DNA of 64,000 bases from Rossellomorea pakistanensis (GTDB lineage Bacteria > Bacillota > Bacilli > Bacillales > Bacillaceae_B): positions 186,001 to 250,000 of the forward strand of contig NZ_JAFBDZ010000003.1 in NCBI RefSeq assembly GCF_016908495.1, given 5' to 3'. Under the pieces are notes generated by a model. It did not search any database and was not told where the DNA came from. It worked only from the letters and a program-made list of their open reading frames with translations. Both the position numbers and the translations under genes were made by a program. Of this stretch, positions 56,585 to 64,000 are shown piece by piece. Every line of letters starts with the position of its first letter. The first letter of the stretch is position 1.

Positions 56585-56597
56585 TAAGATAAGAAGA

Positions 56598-56709
56598 AGG
56601 CTGTCCCAACAAAGGTTTATGGAACCGTAACATCTATTTATAGAAGAACCAAAGAGATTCTTCTATTATAGAAAAGTAATCGTTCCAGATCCTTATGGGA
56701 CAGCCTTTT
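56598..56709. repeat. 3'-end long hairpin, family A, copy 8 (after pepF, inverted)
   Basis: GGCTGTCCC and GGGACAGCC with T-run after it; GGAACCGT with CGTTCC; inner TATAGAAGAA and TTCTTCTATTATAGA. The internal asymmetry shows it is reversed relative to copies 5 and 6. Confidence 0.82.
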
Positions 56710-56740
56710 ATTTGACAAATTAATAGACCTCCTCAAAATT

Positions 56741-56923
56741 TTACCCTTTAAATCCCTTAAACTGCTTTGCATAATTCATATAATAAATAAAACAAAGTAA
56801 AGAGAGAAATAATAGAGGAGAAGTTATATAAATCGGCATTAATTTCAGCAAGCCTAATATATTTAGAAAAAAGGCGATGATTATCAATAATAGTAAAAGT
56901 GCAAAACGAATTTTTGCTCCCAC
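56741..56923 (-). CDS. Small two-helix membrane protein (position of yizD)
   Basis: A 60-residue hydrophobic protein with two membrane segments (about residues 6-26 and 31-50) and a basic tail YAKQFKGFKG. GTG start with AAAGGAGTGG about 11 bases upstream. It lies between pepF and spxH, where B. subtilis has the small gene yizD, but I cannot show homology. Role unknown. Confidence 0.55.
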   Translation of the reverse strand: MGAKIRFALLLLLIIIAFFLNILGLLKLMPIYITSPLLFLSLLCFIYYMNYAKQFKGFKG

Positions 56924-57089
56924 GAGAAGGTTCCACTCCTTTATTCTAAAGTTAGTATAATATATGAACTTATTTCTAAAATTATCAATATAATTTCAAT
57001 GTCAAACTGTGTAAAAATCTTCATAAAAGAAGAGTGTTTTTTCTCTCTTTTTTAATGAAAACCCTTTCATATCAAGGAATTTGACAATA

Positions 57090-57142
57090 TTGTGAAATAG
57101 CAAACAAACAACTTGCCAATACAAGATTTTTCATGATATAGT
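57090..57142 (+). promoter_or_regulatory. RoxS promoter with Rex-like box
   Basis: TTGCCA (57113-57118), 18 bases, TATAGT (57137-57142). Directly upstream, TTGTGAAATAGCAAACAA (57090-57107) agrees at 14 of 18 positions with the Rex operator pattern TTGTGAAATATTTCACAA. In B. subtilis RoxS is known to be controlled by ResDE and by Rex; binding here is inference. Confidence 0.65.
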
Positions 57143-57148
57143 AGCACT

Positions 57149-57259
57149 GTGAAGTTGATCACAAGCAAACATATACCCCTTTGTTTGACCGTGAAAAATT
57201 TCTCCCATCCCCTTTGTTCGTATTTGAAAAGCCGATGTCGTGAAGCGACATCGGCTTTT
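57149..57259 (+). ncRNA. roxS: RoxS/RsaE small regulatory RNA
   Basis: About 110 bases starting TGAAGTTGATCACAAGCAAA. Two C-rich, unpaired regions are diagnostic of the RsaE/RoxS family: ACCCCTTTGTTT (57175-57186) and CTCCCATCCCCTTTGTT (57202-57218), separated by GTGAAAAATTT. It ends in a strong terminator, GCCGATGTCG-TGAAG-CGACATCGGC with T-run (57231-57259). The C-rich regions pair with Shine-Dalgarno sequences of central-metabolism and redox mRNAs. Location beside spxH (yjbH) is the same as in B. subtilis. The terminator also lies at the 3' end of spxH and can serve both. Stretch 56924-57089 before it shows nothing else. Confidence 0.92.
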
Positions 57260-57290
57260 CTGGTTTTAATAAAATAGTATAAGATTACGA

Positions 57291-58154
57291 TTAAGAGCGA
57301 TCTCTCCAAAATGTCCCATGCTTGGCAGGGATTCTTTCAACTTTTTGTTGTAACATTAACCTCTTCATTTGTTTTTCTACTTCATTTTCTTCCATATTAT
57401 ATACCACAGCAATTTCTTTTGTGGCAACTAGTTGATAATACTTCAAAAATGACTCTAATGGCGGTAATGCTTGAGGTACTAGCTTTTCAGAAAGCATTTC
57501 CTCTAGAATTTGTACATAAACTTCATAATGATAAATACCTGTTACCTTAATCCCTTCATCTTCAATGTTTTCATTAAAGAACACAAGTGTAGGGATTTCA
57601 TCAACTTCCATTTCAGAGGTAATCTTTAAATCACATTGAAACGCTTTGGATGCCCCTTCTGAATGGAGATCATTGAGAAATTCGTCCATATCAAGATTGA
57701 CCCGATAAGCGCACTCTTTTAGAACTTCAAATTGAGAGATGTTTTTCTTTTCAAGAAATAAAACTTCTTGAAGCTTTCGTAGAAATAAAATGCCTGCACG
57801 TCTACCTTGAAGTTCTGCTGCTTTTATTCCTATTGAGGCAAGAAAGGGTGAGTGGATTGGATCCTCAAACCATAAGCTACCATCACAGGACATCCCCGAA
57901 CGACTAGCTGTTTTTTCATATTGTTGAGCCAACGTCTGGTGTTTTTTCTTTGTTCCGACATTTAAGGAAGCTAATTTCCCGCTGATGACGTATTTAATCG
58001 TAAAACATTTTCCATATTCAATTTGGAGTTTTTTTAGTATTGGTTCTAAACCCCAGCATTCGGGACATAATGGGTCAATAAACATGTAAATTTCTAATGG
58101 CTTTTTCTCAGAACTGCACCATTTCGGATGTGTCCATTTAGTTGGATTACTCAA
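57291..58154 (-). CDS. spxH: SpxH (YjbH), ClpXP adaptor for Spx
   Basis: A 287-residue DsbA/thioredoxin-like protein that binds Spx and speeds its degradation by ClpXP. The redox motif is C-P-E-C in [17 protein letters not shown], and [19 protein letters not shown] is also conserved; the N-terminal H- and C-rich segment is reduced. Start: a TTG at 58154 behind AAAGGTGATC, an excellent ribosome-binding site, is preferred; the GTG at 58163 overlaps that site. It overlaps the end of yjbI, so they form one transcript. Confidence 0.92.
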   Translation of the reverse strand: MSNPTKWTHPKWCSSEKKPLEIYMFIDPLCPECWGLEPILKKLQIEYGKCFTIKYVISGKLASLNVGTKKKHQTLAQQYEKTASRSGMSCDGSLWFEDPIHSPFLASIGIKAAELQGRRAGILFLRKLQEVLFLEKKNISQFEVLKECAYRVNLDMDEFLNDLHSEGASKAFQCDLKITSEMEVDEIPTLVFFNENIEDEGIKVTGIYHYEVYVQILEEMLSEKLVPQALPPLESFLKYYQLVATKEIAVVYNMEENEVEKQMKRLMLQQKVERIPAKHGTFWRDRS

Positions 58155-58551
58155 TTTGATCACCTTTAGTTAATTCTTCCGTATTCACCATATGTCTCGC
58201 TGTCAAAACCAATCTAGAATATAAGAATTCTCGTATTTCTCCTACTAGCTCGATTTCATTCATGGCTTCGTCCATACAGGAAAGCCAGGCTCTTGCTCGA
58301 GTTGGTGTGATTTCAAAGGGTAAATGTCTTGCTCTTAACATAGGATGACCATGTTCTTGTGTATATAGTGCCGGTCCACCCAAATATTGTGTTAAAAACT
58401 GCTTTTGTTTTCTTGCCGTCTCGGTTAAATCACTTGGGAAGATTGGGGCTAAATCTGGATGCTGTCCAACTCTATGATAAAAAGCATCTACGAGCATCGA
58501 GAGTTTTTCTTCGCCAATAAACTCGTAAGGCGTCGCATTATTCTCGACCAT
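58147..58551 (-). CDS. yjbI: Truncated haemoglobin YjbI (group II)
   Basis: A 134-residue two-on-two globin. Key residues: Tyr25 (B10), proximal His76 (in RARHLPFEI) and Trp89 (G8), the latter typical of group II (trHbO). [21 protein letters not shown] is the family signature. In B. subtilis it is co-transcribed with yjbH and may protect SpxH from oxidation, as is proposed for related pairs. The gene overlaps spxH by eight bases at its end. Confidence 0.95.
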   Translation of the reverse strand: MVENNATPYEFIGEEKLSMLVDAFYHRVGQHPDLAPIFPSDLTETARKQKQFLTQYLGGPALYTQEHGHPMLRARHLPFEITPTRARAWLSCMDEAMNEIELVGEIREFLYSRLVLTARHMVNTEELTKGDQIE

Positions 58552-58796
58552 AGTTATGACTCCTTTTTCCTATGTTTGTAATTATTTTAGCAATGGACGA
58601 AAAATATCTCAAATAAATAGCTTTAAGGAGCCTGTTTACTCCATAAAATGAGTCTAATTTGAACGTTCTTTCTTCTATTTTCATCCTCGGGTTTATAAAT
58701 TATGTAGGCAAAAGAAATGGGATGACCTCTAAGTTGGAGAACATCCCTTCTGTTAATTCGAGTAATGATTATTAGCTTCCTTAGATGAATTTAATA

Positions 58797-59414
58797 CTAA
58801 GTGTAATAACTACTACTTACTTTTTTCACATAGTTCCTAGTCTCTGTAAAGGGTGGGATTCCTCCGTATTTTTCGACATTCCCTGGCCCCGCGTTGTAGG
58901 CTGCAAGTGCTAAATCTATATTACCATTGAATTTATCTAACATCTGTTTCATATATTTTGCTCCAGCAAATACATTTTGTTCCGGATCAAAAATATCGGT
59001 TACACCCAGACCTTTTGCAGTAGTTGGCATTAATTGCATTAACCCTGATGCTCCTGCATGGCTAACAGCAGTTGGATTAAAATTAGATTCATGTTGTATA
59101 ATCGATTGAATTAATTTTTTTGGTATTTTATAGATGTCCGCTGCACGAGTAATAATCTCATCCAAATTTTTAGGCACTTCATTAGTTGCTGCAGATGGCT
59201 GGAATCTTTCTATATCAGTAGATTGAAGTGAATGAAGCAGACGAACAGCTCCAATCTTATTCTGAAAATCATTTTGTCTCGATAGGGAATTTATTGCTTC
59301 TTCAAATATTTCCTGAAAGGAACTTTGATTATTTTGATTATAGGTAGAATTGGTTCGATTCATTCCATTTAAGGCTTTAAGATCTATCATTATTTTTAAC
59401 TGTTGGATGTCCAT
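58797..59414 (-). CDS. yjbJ: Lytic transglycosylase (YjbJ/CwlQ type)
   Basis: A 205-residue protein with a C-terminal SLT (lysozyme-like) domain from about residue 88: catalytic Glu in IIQHESNFNPTAVSHAGASGLMQLMP, then NVFAGAKYMKQMLD and ALAAYNAGPGNVEKYGG. Such enzymes cleave peptidoglycan between MurNAc and GlcNAc with anhydro-ring formation; B. subtilis CwlQ has both muramidase and transglycosylase activity. No signal peptide is evident and the first 85 residues are low-complexity. Start behind AAGGAGAA. The gap to yjbI (58552-58796) holds only a weak GGGATG / CATCCC hairpin. Confidence 0.9.
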   Translation of the reverse strand: MDIQQLKIMIDLKALNGMNRTNSTYNQNNQSSFQEIFEEAINSLSRQNDFQNKIGAVRLLHSLQSTDIERFQPSAATNEVPKNLDEIITRAADIYKIPKKLIQSIIQHESNFNPTAVSHAGASGLMQLMPTTAKGLGVTDIFDPEQNVFAGAKYMKQMLDKFNGNIDLALAAYNAGPGNVEKYGGIPPFTETRNYVKKVSSSYYT

Positions 59415-59440
59415 TACATATTCTCCTTATGTTTGGCCAG

Positions 59441-59466
59441 TTCAAGGCGTCTGCGCTTTTCTATTT
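59441..59466 (+). repeat. Partial end of repeat family B
   Basis: CAAGGCGTCTGCGCTTTTCT repeats the closing landmark of the full copy at 59472-59596 (AAGGCGCCTCTGCTTTTCTT). It lies 27-50 bases before the yjbJ start. Confidence 0.45.
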
Positions 59467-59471
59467 CTAAT

Positions 59472-59596
59472 CTCCAGCTCCGGCGCCTAGCTCCTCGAGA
59501 CATAAGTCAAGCCACCAAGGAAGGGAAAAAGCCCCCTTCCTTGGTGACTCGCCTTATGCTTGTCGGAGCTGATCAAGGCGCCTCTGCTTTTCTTAT
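59472..59596 (+). repeat. Bacillaceae intergenic repeat, family B, copy 5 (best preserved)
   Basis: CTCCAGCTCCGGCGCCTAG, CTCCTCGAGACATAAGTCAA, inverted arms GCCACCAAGGAAGGG and CCCTTCCTTGGTGAC, ATGCTTGTCGGAGCTGATCA and AAGGCGCCTCTGCTTTTCTT. The outer AGCTCCGGCGCC and GGCGCC / GGAGCT can also pair. Its edge meets the stop codon of yjbK. A frame through it is not a gene. Confidence 0.85.
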
Positions 59597-60177
59597 TCCA
59601 ATGATTTAATCATTTCATTATAAAATCTTCTAATTTTATTTTCGGTTGAACGATAGGGAATGTTTAGTTCTTCTAAAAGGGAACGGAATATTTTTTCTCC
59701 TTCTTCTCTATTTCGAACTTCATATTCCAATTCATAGTCTTCATTATTGAGGTAGAAGCTATAATCGAACACTAATAATCCATTTTTATAATGCACTTCT
59801 GCCCTTTTAGTGGAGAGTGTACCAAAATGCTCCAAAGAGTCGATCTCTATATCCAACTTCTTAATTTCTTCTAAAACCTCGCCTCTAGGAAAATCTTTAT
59901 CATGAATCATTCTCGTTACATCTTCTTCTGAAATCTTTTGGTTTGTTTCTAATAATCCTTCCGTAATTGGCTGCTTTAATGTTAAATGATATTGAAGATC
60001 TTTGTATCGAATCCTCAGTGCAGAACCTAAATCTTTCAATTGAAAATCTTGAGTATCGAAATAATGATTTTCCTGTAAGAAAAAATCATGTTCTGCAATG
60101 GAAAAGGTTTTGAGTAAAACTATAAATTCATCCTCTGTTAAAAGGTTCTTAAATTCAATTTCTACTTCATGCCCCAA
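59593..60177 (-). CDS. yjbK: CYTH-domain protein YjbK (triphosphate tunnel enzyme)
   Basis: A 194-residue CYTH protein with the N-terminal E-x-E-x-K motif (HEVEIEFKNLL) and the alternating basic/acidic strands of the triphosphate tunnel fold (LRIRYKDLQYHLTLKQP, YELEYEVRN, KIRRFYNEM). The TTG at 60177 is the start: it follows GGAAAGGAAG, while the longer frame runs into a MITE-like element. Members hydrolyse inorganic or nucleoside triphosphates; its association with yjbM suggests a link with (p)ppGpp/nucleotide metabolism, which is inference. Same place as in B. subtilis. Confidence 0.9.
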   Translation of the reverse strand: MGHEVEIEFKNLLTEDEFIVLLKTFSIAEHDFFLQENHYFDTQDFQLKDLGSALRIRYKDLQYHLTLKQPITEGLLETNQKISEEDVTRMIHDKDFPRGEVLEEIKKLDIEIDSLEHFGTLSTKRAEVHYKNGLLVFDYSFYLNNEDYELEYEVRNREEGEKIFRSLLEELNIPYRSTENKIRRFYNEMIKSLE

Positions 60178-60301
60178 TCGAATCTTCCTTTCCTTTATTC
60201 TATTTCTATTATCTCTTGCAAATGGAAAGACTTCAATCCTTAGATGAAAAAGGGTTTCATGTGTTAAAATAAGAAAGTGATTTTCTGTGATTTTTTTTTC
60301 T

Positions 60302-60520
60302 ATACGCTGTTTTCTAAAAGATTGTTGTTTATTAAGAACATAAATCTTTGTAAAAAGGTTGGTCTTCGCTGCCGGTGCGAGACTCCTGCAGGAGAAGCGG
60401 GACAGGTGAGACCTAAGCAGGAGCAAGGCGACGAGGAGGCTCACCGCCCGCCCCACAGAAAGCGAGCATCCTGCAGCGGAAACCAACTACCAAATAACAA
60501 CAATGTTTACAAAAACAGCC
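60302..60520. repeat. MITE-like element, family C, copy 4
   Basis: Left end GCTGTTTTCTAAAAGATTGTTG (split as GCTGTTTTCTAAAAG and ATTGTTG) and right end, read on the other strand, GGCTGTTTTTGTAAAC then ATTGTTG are inverted repeats of 23 bp. The core (60361-60486) has GCCGGTGCGAGACTCCTGC, GGAGAAGCGGGACAGGTGAG, GAGGAGGCTCACCGC and AGAAAGCGAGCATCCTGCAG, a sequence I know as common in Bacillaceae intergenic regions. It matches 5284-5375 on the opposite strand. It fills the space between divergent yjbK and yjbL. Confidence 0.82.
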
Positions 60521-60644
60521 TATAAAAAATCTACCTTATTGCATGTATCTTGCAGATTATTAAAAGGGTAAGGCGATTATTTGATTAGTTGGCACACAGG
60601 AAAAAACAATTTTTCATGATGGATAAGAAAGGGGACTATAAAAT

Positions 60645-61016
60645 ATGAGACAAAACATACATATTATAAAATCAACGATTGATGAAAAGGGGTTACACTT
60701 ACATACGGAAGAATCATTAGAAGGTTTAGCACCTACGGGACAGATTATTGCTGATTCCGATAATCTCTCGTTTATTTACCTTGCAGAAACAAAAGATGAT
60801 TATGCACACATAAGAATAGAAGCAAAGGTATGGGATGATGTAAAAGAGGCATTAGATAAAGAATTGAATGTATTCGTTGTCAACGAGAAAGAAAGTTTAA
60901 AGTTAGAAAGCTTTCAAGAAGAACTTTCTTATTTAATAGAGAATATTGAAGGAAATGGGAATTATGGAGAAGTAATGGTCTCAAGAGTGGAGTCTGTATT
61001 CTTACCTAAGGGTTAA
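60645..61016 (+). CDS. yjbL: YjbL, UPF0738 family protein
   Basis: A 123-residue acidic soluble protein in the place of yjbL, with FIYLAETKDDYAHIRIEAKVWDDVKEAL typical of UPF0738. Start behind AAGAAAGGGGAC. No function known. It begins the yjbL-yjbM-ppnK-yjbO set read in one direction. Confidence 0.82.
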   Translation: MRQNIHIIKSTIDEKGLHLHTEESLEGLAPTGQIIADSDNLSFIYLAETKDDYAHIRIEAKVWDDVKEALDKELNVFVVNEKESLKLESFQEELSYLIENIEGNGNYGEVMVSRVESVFLPKG

Positions 61017-61076
61017 AGTTGGAAAATTGAATGAACCTATCAGGATAGGATGTTACTGTAAAGAGGTGAGAGGAAA

Positions 61077-61748
61077 ATGAATCATTGGGATCAGCTCCTA
61101 GCTCCATATAAACAAGCAGTTGATGAACTCAAAATTAAACTTAAAGGAATGAGAGGAGAATATGAGTTAGAAAATATTCATTCTCCTATTGAATTTGTTA
61201 CAGGGAGAGTAAAACCGATAGCAAGTATATTAGATAAGGCTAACGAAAAAGGGATTCCTCTTGAAAAGCTAGAAAGAGAAATTCAAGATATTGCTGGGTT
61301 ACGAATGATGTGTCAGTTTGTAGATGATATTCACTCGGTTGTGGAAATGCTGAGAAAAAGAAACGACTTTCAAATTATTGAAGAGCGTGATTATATTTCT
61401 CATAAGAAGAAAAGTGGGTATCGTTCTTATCATGTTGTTATTGAGTATCCAGTTCAAACCATCCATGGGGAGAAGAAAATTCTAGTAGAAATTCAAATCC
61501 GTACACTGGCTATGAATTTTTGGGCTACTATAGAACATTCATTAAGCTATAAATATAAAGGTCAATTTCCTGAAGAGATCCAGCTTAGATTACAAAGAGC
61601 TGCAGAAGCCGCTTTTCGACTAGATGAAGAAATGTCTCTAATCCGTGAAGAGATTCAAGAGGCACAAGCCTTTTTTTCAAAGAAGAAAGAGTTGGATAAG
61701 GAAGTACGGAAAAGTGCTAAAAATAAACTAGGTAGGAAAAGAAAATAA
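61077..61748 (+). CDS. yjbM: Small alarmone synthetase YjbM (RelQ/SAS1)
   Basis: A 223-residue single-domain (p)ppGpp synthetase. Synthetase motifs: DIAGLRMMCQFVDDIHSVVEML, ERDYISHKKKSGYRSYHVVIE, VEIQIRTLAMNFWATIEHSLSYK. No hydrolase, TGS or ACT domain, so it is a small alarmone synthetase. The C-terminal 40 residues are highly charged. Start behind AGAGGTGAGAGG. In B. subtilis the protein is a tetramer activated by pppGpp. Confidence 0.96.
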   Translation: MNHWDQLLAPYKQAVDELKIKLKGMRGEYELENIHSPIEFVTGRVKPIASILDKANEKGIPLEKLEREIQDIAGLRMMCQFVDDIHSVVEMLRKRNDFQIIEERDYISHKKKSGYRSYHVVIEYPVQTIHGEKKILVEIQIRTLAMNFWATIEHSLSYKYKGQFPEEIQLRLQRAAEAAFRLDEEMSLIREEIQEAQAFFSKKKELDKEVRKSAKNKLGRKRK

Positions 61749-61763
61749 AAAGGGTGAAGTGAT

Positions 61764-62561
61764 ATGCGATTTGCGATAACCTCTAAAGGAGATTCTAAAT
61801 CCAATACGTTAATGCATAAGATGAGAACCTACTTACAAGACTTTGAATTGATTTACGATGAAGAAAAGCCGGATATCGTCATATCTGTAGGTGGGGATGG
61901 AACACTCCTTTATGCGTTTCATCGTTATAGCTCTAGACTAGATAAGACAGCTTTTGTCGGAGTACATACAGGTCATTTAGGCTTTTATGCTGACTGGGTA
62001 CCAGAAGAAATTGAGAAACTTGTCATTGCTATTGCTAAAACTCCCTATCAAATTATTGAGTATCCACTCTTAGAAACGATCATTCGCTATCAACATGGTG
62101 GAAAAGAAACCAGGTACTTAGCTTTAAATGAATCCACTGTAAAAAGTGTGGAAGGTACTCTCGTAATGGATGTAGAAATTCGCGGACAGCATTTTGAACG
62201 CTTCAGAGGAGATGGGCTCTGTCTTTCCACTCCTTCAGGAAGTACTGCCTATAATAAGGCTTTGAGTGGAGCCATCCTTCACCCGTCTCTCCCTGCTATT
62301 CAATTAGCGGAGATGGCTTCAATCAATAATCGTGTCTTCCGAACAATCGGATCACCATTGATTTTACCTGCTCATCACACATGTATGTTAAAGCCTATCA
62401 GAGGAAATGATTTCATGATAACGATTGATCATTTGACACTTCTTCATAAAGATGTAAAGTCTATTCAGTACCGTGTTGCAGACGAGCAGATTAGATTTGC
62501 AAGGTTTCGTCCATTTCCCTTTTGGAAAAGAGTTCGAGATTCCTTTATTGCTGATGAATAA
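61764..62561 (+). CDS. ppnK: NAD kinase
   Basis: A 265-residue ATP-NAD kinase that makes NADP. The GGDGT motif lies at residues 43-47 with the catalytic Asp45; the NAD site LNESTVKS and [21 protein letters not shown] are intact. Start behind AGGGTGAAGTG, 15 bases after yjbM. Length matches B. subtilis PpnKA/NadF. Confidence 0.97.
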   Translation: MRFAITSKGDSKSNTLMHKMRTYLQDFELIYDEEKPDIVISVGGDGTLLYAFHRYSSRLDKTAFVGVHTGHLGFYADWVPEEIEKLVIAIAKTPYQIIEYPLLETIIRYQHGGKETRYLALNESTVKSVEGTLVMDVEIRGQHFERFRGDGLCLSTPSGSTAYNKALSGAILHPSLPAIQLAEMASINNRVFRTIGSPLILPAHHTCMLKPIRGNDFMITIDHLTLLHKDVKSIQYRVADEQIRFARFRPFPFWKRVRDSFIADE

Positions 62562-62585
62562 AACAGCCAATAAAGAGGTAAGCAT

Positions 62586-63473
62586 ATGAACTTATATTTA
62601 ATAAAATGGACGATTAAAGAAAGAGATGAAAATAAAAAAATCAAACACTTTCTTCATGAGAACCTTATTTCACGAAGAACACTAAAAGCGATAAAATTTG
62701 ATGGTGGCCATATTCATGTGAACGGTAAAGAAATAGATGTAAGATACCCGCTTAAGGTGGGAGATCTTCTTGAAGTAGCTTTTCCTCCAGAGATCAAAAG
62801 TGAAAAGATCCAAGGAGAAGTTATTCCGATGGATATTGTCTATGAAGACCGTGATGTGCTGGTAGTAAATAAGCCTGCTGGAATGAATACCATTCCTTCA
62901 CGAGAACACCCTGAAGGAAGTCTTGCAAATGCTATTATCGGCTACTACGAAAGGAATCAAGTTCATTCAACGGTTCATATCGTAACCAGGCTAGATCGTC
63001 AAACCTCAGGACTGTTGTTAGTAGCAAAACATCGCCATGTTCATCATCTATTCTCACTTCAACAAAATGATAATATTGTAAAAAGAAGATATGAGGCACT
63101 TGTTGAAGGAAAGTTGGAGAATGAGCAGGGGAGCATTATTGCTCCTATTGGGAGAAAGTTGAGTAGTATTATAGAAAGAGAAGTACGTAATGATGGACGG
63201 TACGCTTGTACACATTATAAAGTTCTTGGAGAATATGATGAATTCTCCCATCTTTCTCTTGAATTGGAGACGGGGAGAACCCATCAAATACGTGTTCACT
63301 TATCACATATTGGTCATCCATTACTTGGAGATGATCTTTATGGTGGGAAGATGGATAGGATTAACAGACAAGCCCTTCATTGTGTCCAGTTATCATTTTA
63401 TCATCCTGTATGTAAAAAAAAGATGAACTTTTTTTGTAAGCTACCTGAAGATATTCAGCAGCTACAGAAGTAA
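62586..63473 (+). CDS. yjbO: RluA/RluD-family pseudouridine synthase (YjbO)
   Basis: A 295-residue pseudouridine synthase of the RluA family. Catalytic Asp137 lies in the motif HIVTRLDRQTSGLLLVAK, and HQIRVHLSHIGHPLLGDDLYGG follows. The N-terminal 65 residues resemble an S4-type RNA-binding domain. Target RNA position unknown, likely 23S rRNA or tRNA. Start behind AAAGAGGTAAGC. After its stop there is about 125 bases with only weak hairpins before prpE, which runs the other way. Confidence 0.95.
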   Translation: MNLYLIKWTIKERDENKKIKHFLHENLISRRTLKAIKFDGGHIHVNGKEIDVRYPLKVGDLLEVAFPPEIKSEKIQGEVIPMDIVYEDRDVLVVNKPAGMNTIPSREHPEGSLANAIIGYYERNQVHSTVHIVTRLDRQTSGLLLVAKHRHVHHLFSLQQNDNIVKRRYEALVEGKLENEQGSIIAPIGRKLSSIIEREVRNDGRYACTHYKVLGEYDEFSHLSLELETGRTHQIRVHLSHIGHPLLGDDLYGGKMDRINRQALHCVQLSFYHPVCKKKMNFFCKLPEDIQQLQK

Positions 63474-63599
63474 CAAGTTTGTTTAACGATGGAGATCGGG
63501 TCATCAGAGCAATGATTAAATCAATAGAAAAGTAACTTAAGGTTACCTTGGATTTGATTTAATTATTAATTCTAATGCCTATTAGGTCTCCTTCTTTTT

Positions 63600-64000
63600 T
63601 TATATTTCTCTAAATTTTTCAGGAACAAATGGGAGTGTAGAAGGGATACTAATGATTTCATTTTCAGGATATCGGAATGCAGTTAATTTCCCTCCAAAAA
63701 CTGCTCCTGTATCAATATTAATGGTATTTTTCGTTTTCTTTGGCTCCCTTACAGGAGTATGTCCATAGACAATGAGAGATTCCCCGTGATAACTCAGTGA
63801 CCAATCTTTTCTGACAGGTGTACCATCATCATTCTTCTCGCCTGTAATGTCGCCATAAAGAACAAAGGTTTTTACTTTCTTATTGACCTTTCCGATATAT
63901 TCTTCTTTTATTCCCGCATGCGCAATAATGAGCTTCCCATCATCAAGAACCTGATAGAGAGGGGATTGTTCATATAATTCTTTAAACATATTACCTATTA
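63600..64000 (-). CDS. prpE: Bis(5'-nucleosyl)-tetraphosphatase PrpE, C-terminal part (runs off window)
   Basis: The C-terminal about 133 residues are in the window; the frame stays open to the right edge, so the start lies outside and the ATG at 63989 is internal. The segment has [37 protein letters not shown] and [21 protein letters not shown], the second half of the calcineurin-like phosphoesterase domain, with the histidines of AHAG and YGHTP as metal ligands. The first metal motif (GDxHG, GDxxDRG, GNH) would be beyond the window. Synteny after yjbO supports prpE. Confidence 0.93.
   Translation of the reverse strand, partial: IGNMFKELYEQSPLYQVLDDGKLIIAHAGIKEEYIGKVNKKVKTFVLYGDITGEKNDDGTPVRKDWSLSYHGESLIVYGHTPVREPKKTKNTINIDTGAVFGGKLTAFRYPENEIISIPSTLPFVPEKFREI

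Noticed and set aside
57067-57309. Minus-strand frame of 80 codons after spxH
   Set aside because: It lies over the RoxS RNA and its terminator and has no ribosome-binding site.
59403-59609. Plus-strand frame over the yjbJ-yjbK gap
   Set aside because: It is made by the family B repeat and overlaps the ends of two real genes on the other strand.
60178-60486. N-terminal extension of yjbK by about 100 codons
   Set aside because: The extension is encoded by a MITE-like element and lacks a start site; the CYTH motif begins right after the TTG at 60177 with a good ribosome-binding site.

Overview
This window looks like a chromosomal segment of a low-GC, Gram-positive, endospore-former-type Bacillaceae bacterium (Bacillus in the broad sense). 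The evidence is gene order and ribosome-binding sites. From left to right it follows blocks known from Bacillus subtilis: yisK-yisL-yisN-asnO-yisQ; yajQ(yitK)-yitS-yitT-ipi-yitU-yitV-yitW; yjzC-yjzD-yjaU-yjaV-med-comZ-yjzB-fabH-fabF-yjaZ; yjbA-oppA-trpS-oppABCDF; and yjbC-spx-mecA-cls-coiA-pepF-spxH-yjbI to yjbP. It is not B. subtilis itself: clpB is present, the arg-car block is missing between yitW and yjzC, oppA is duplicated, and a starch/maltodextrin cluster is inserted. The genus cannot be fixed from the sequence alone.

Layout. Bases 1-6.8 kb hold a broken-off DUF418 membrane protein, yisK, yisL, a YisN-like gene, asparagine synthetase and a MATE exporter. Bases 7-15.7 kb are a maltodextrin unit: a cytoplasmic neopullulanase, then divergently a MalEFG-type importer, a secreted membrane-anchored alpha-amylase and a LacI-type regulator with a perfect cre site in its promoter. 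Bases 15.8-24.8 kb hold redox and housekeeping genes (SDR, CoA-disulfide reductase family, YajQ, DegV, YitT, a secreted BsuPI protein, HAD phosphatase, hydrolase, YitW). Bases 25-36.8 kb hold clpB behind a CtsR-type operator, the med-comZ competence regulators and fabH-fabF behind a FapR-like site. Bases 37-47.4 kb are the oligopeptide permease region with two oppA copies that share a conserved leader, and trpS under a T-box. Bases 47.5-64 kb are the spx/mecA/spxH proteolysis-stress region, with competence (coiA), cardiolipin synthase, a truncated haemoglobin, the RoxS/RsaE small RNA, a lytic transglycosylase, the (p)ppGpp synthetase yjbM, NAD kinase, a pseudouridine synthase and the end of prpE.

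The genes form a core genome segment, not a mobile island: I see no integrase, transposase, phage or CRISPR genes. The notable material is non-coding. (1) A family of about 75-135-bp long hairpins sits directly 3' of eight stop codons. (2) Four MITE-like elements share one terminal inverted repeat although their interiors are of two different kinds. (3) Five copies, some decayed, of another Bacillaceae intergenic repeat are present. (4) A perfect triple 26-bp repeat carries a dyad in front of an unknown 53-aa gene. (5) A RoxS small RNA has a Rex-like box next to its promoter. I found no convincing new multi-gene system.
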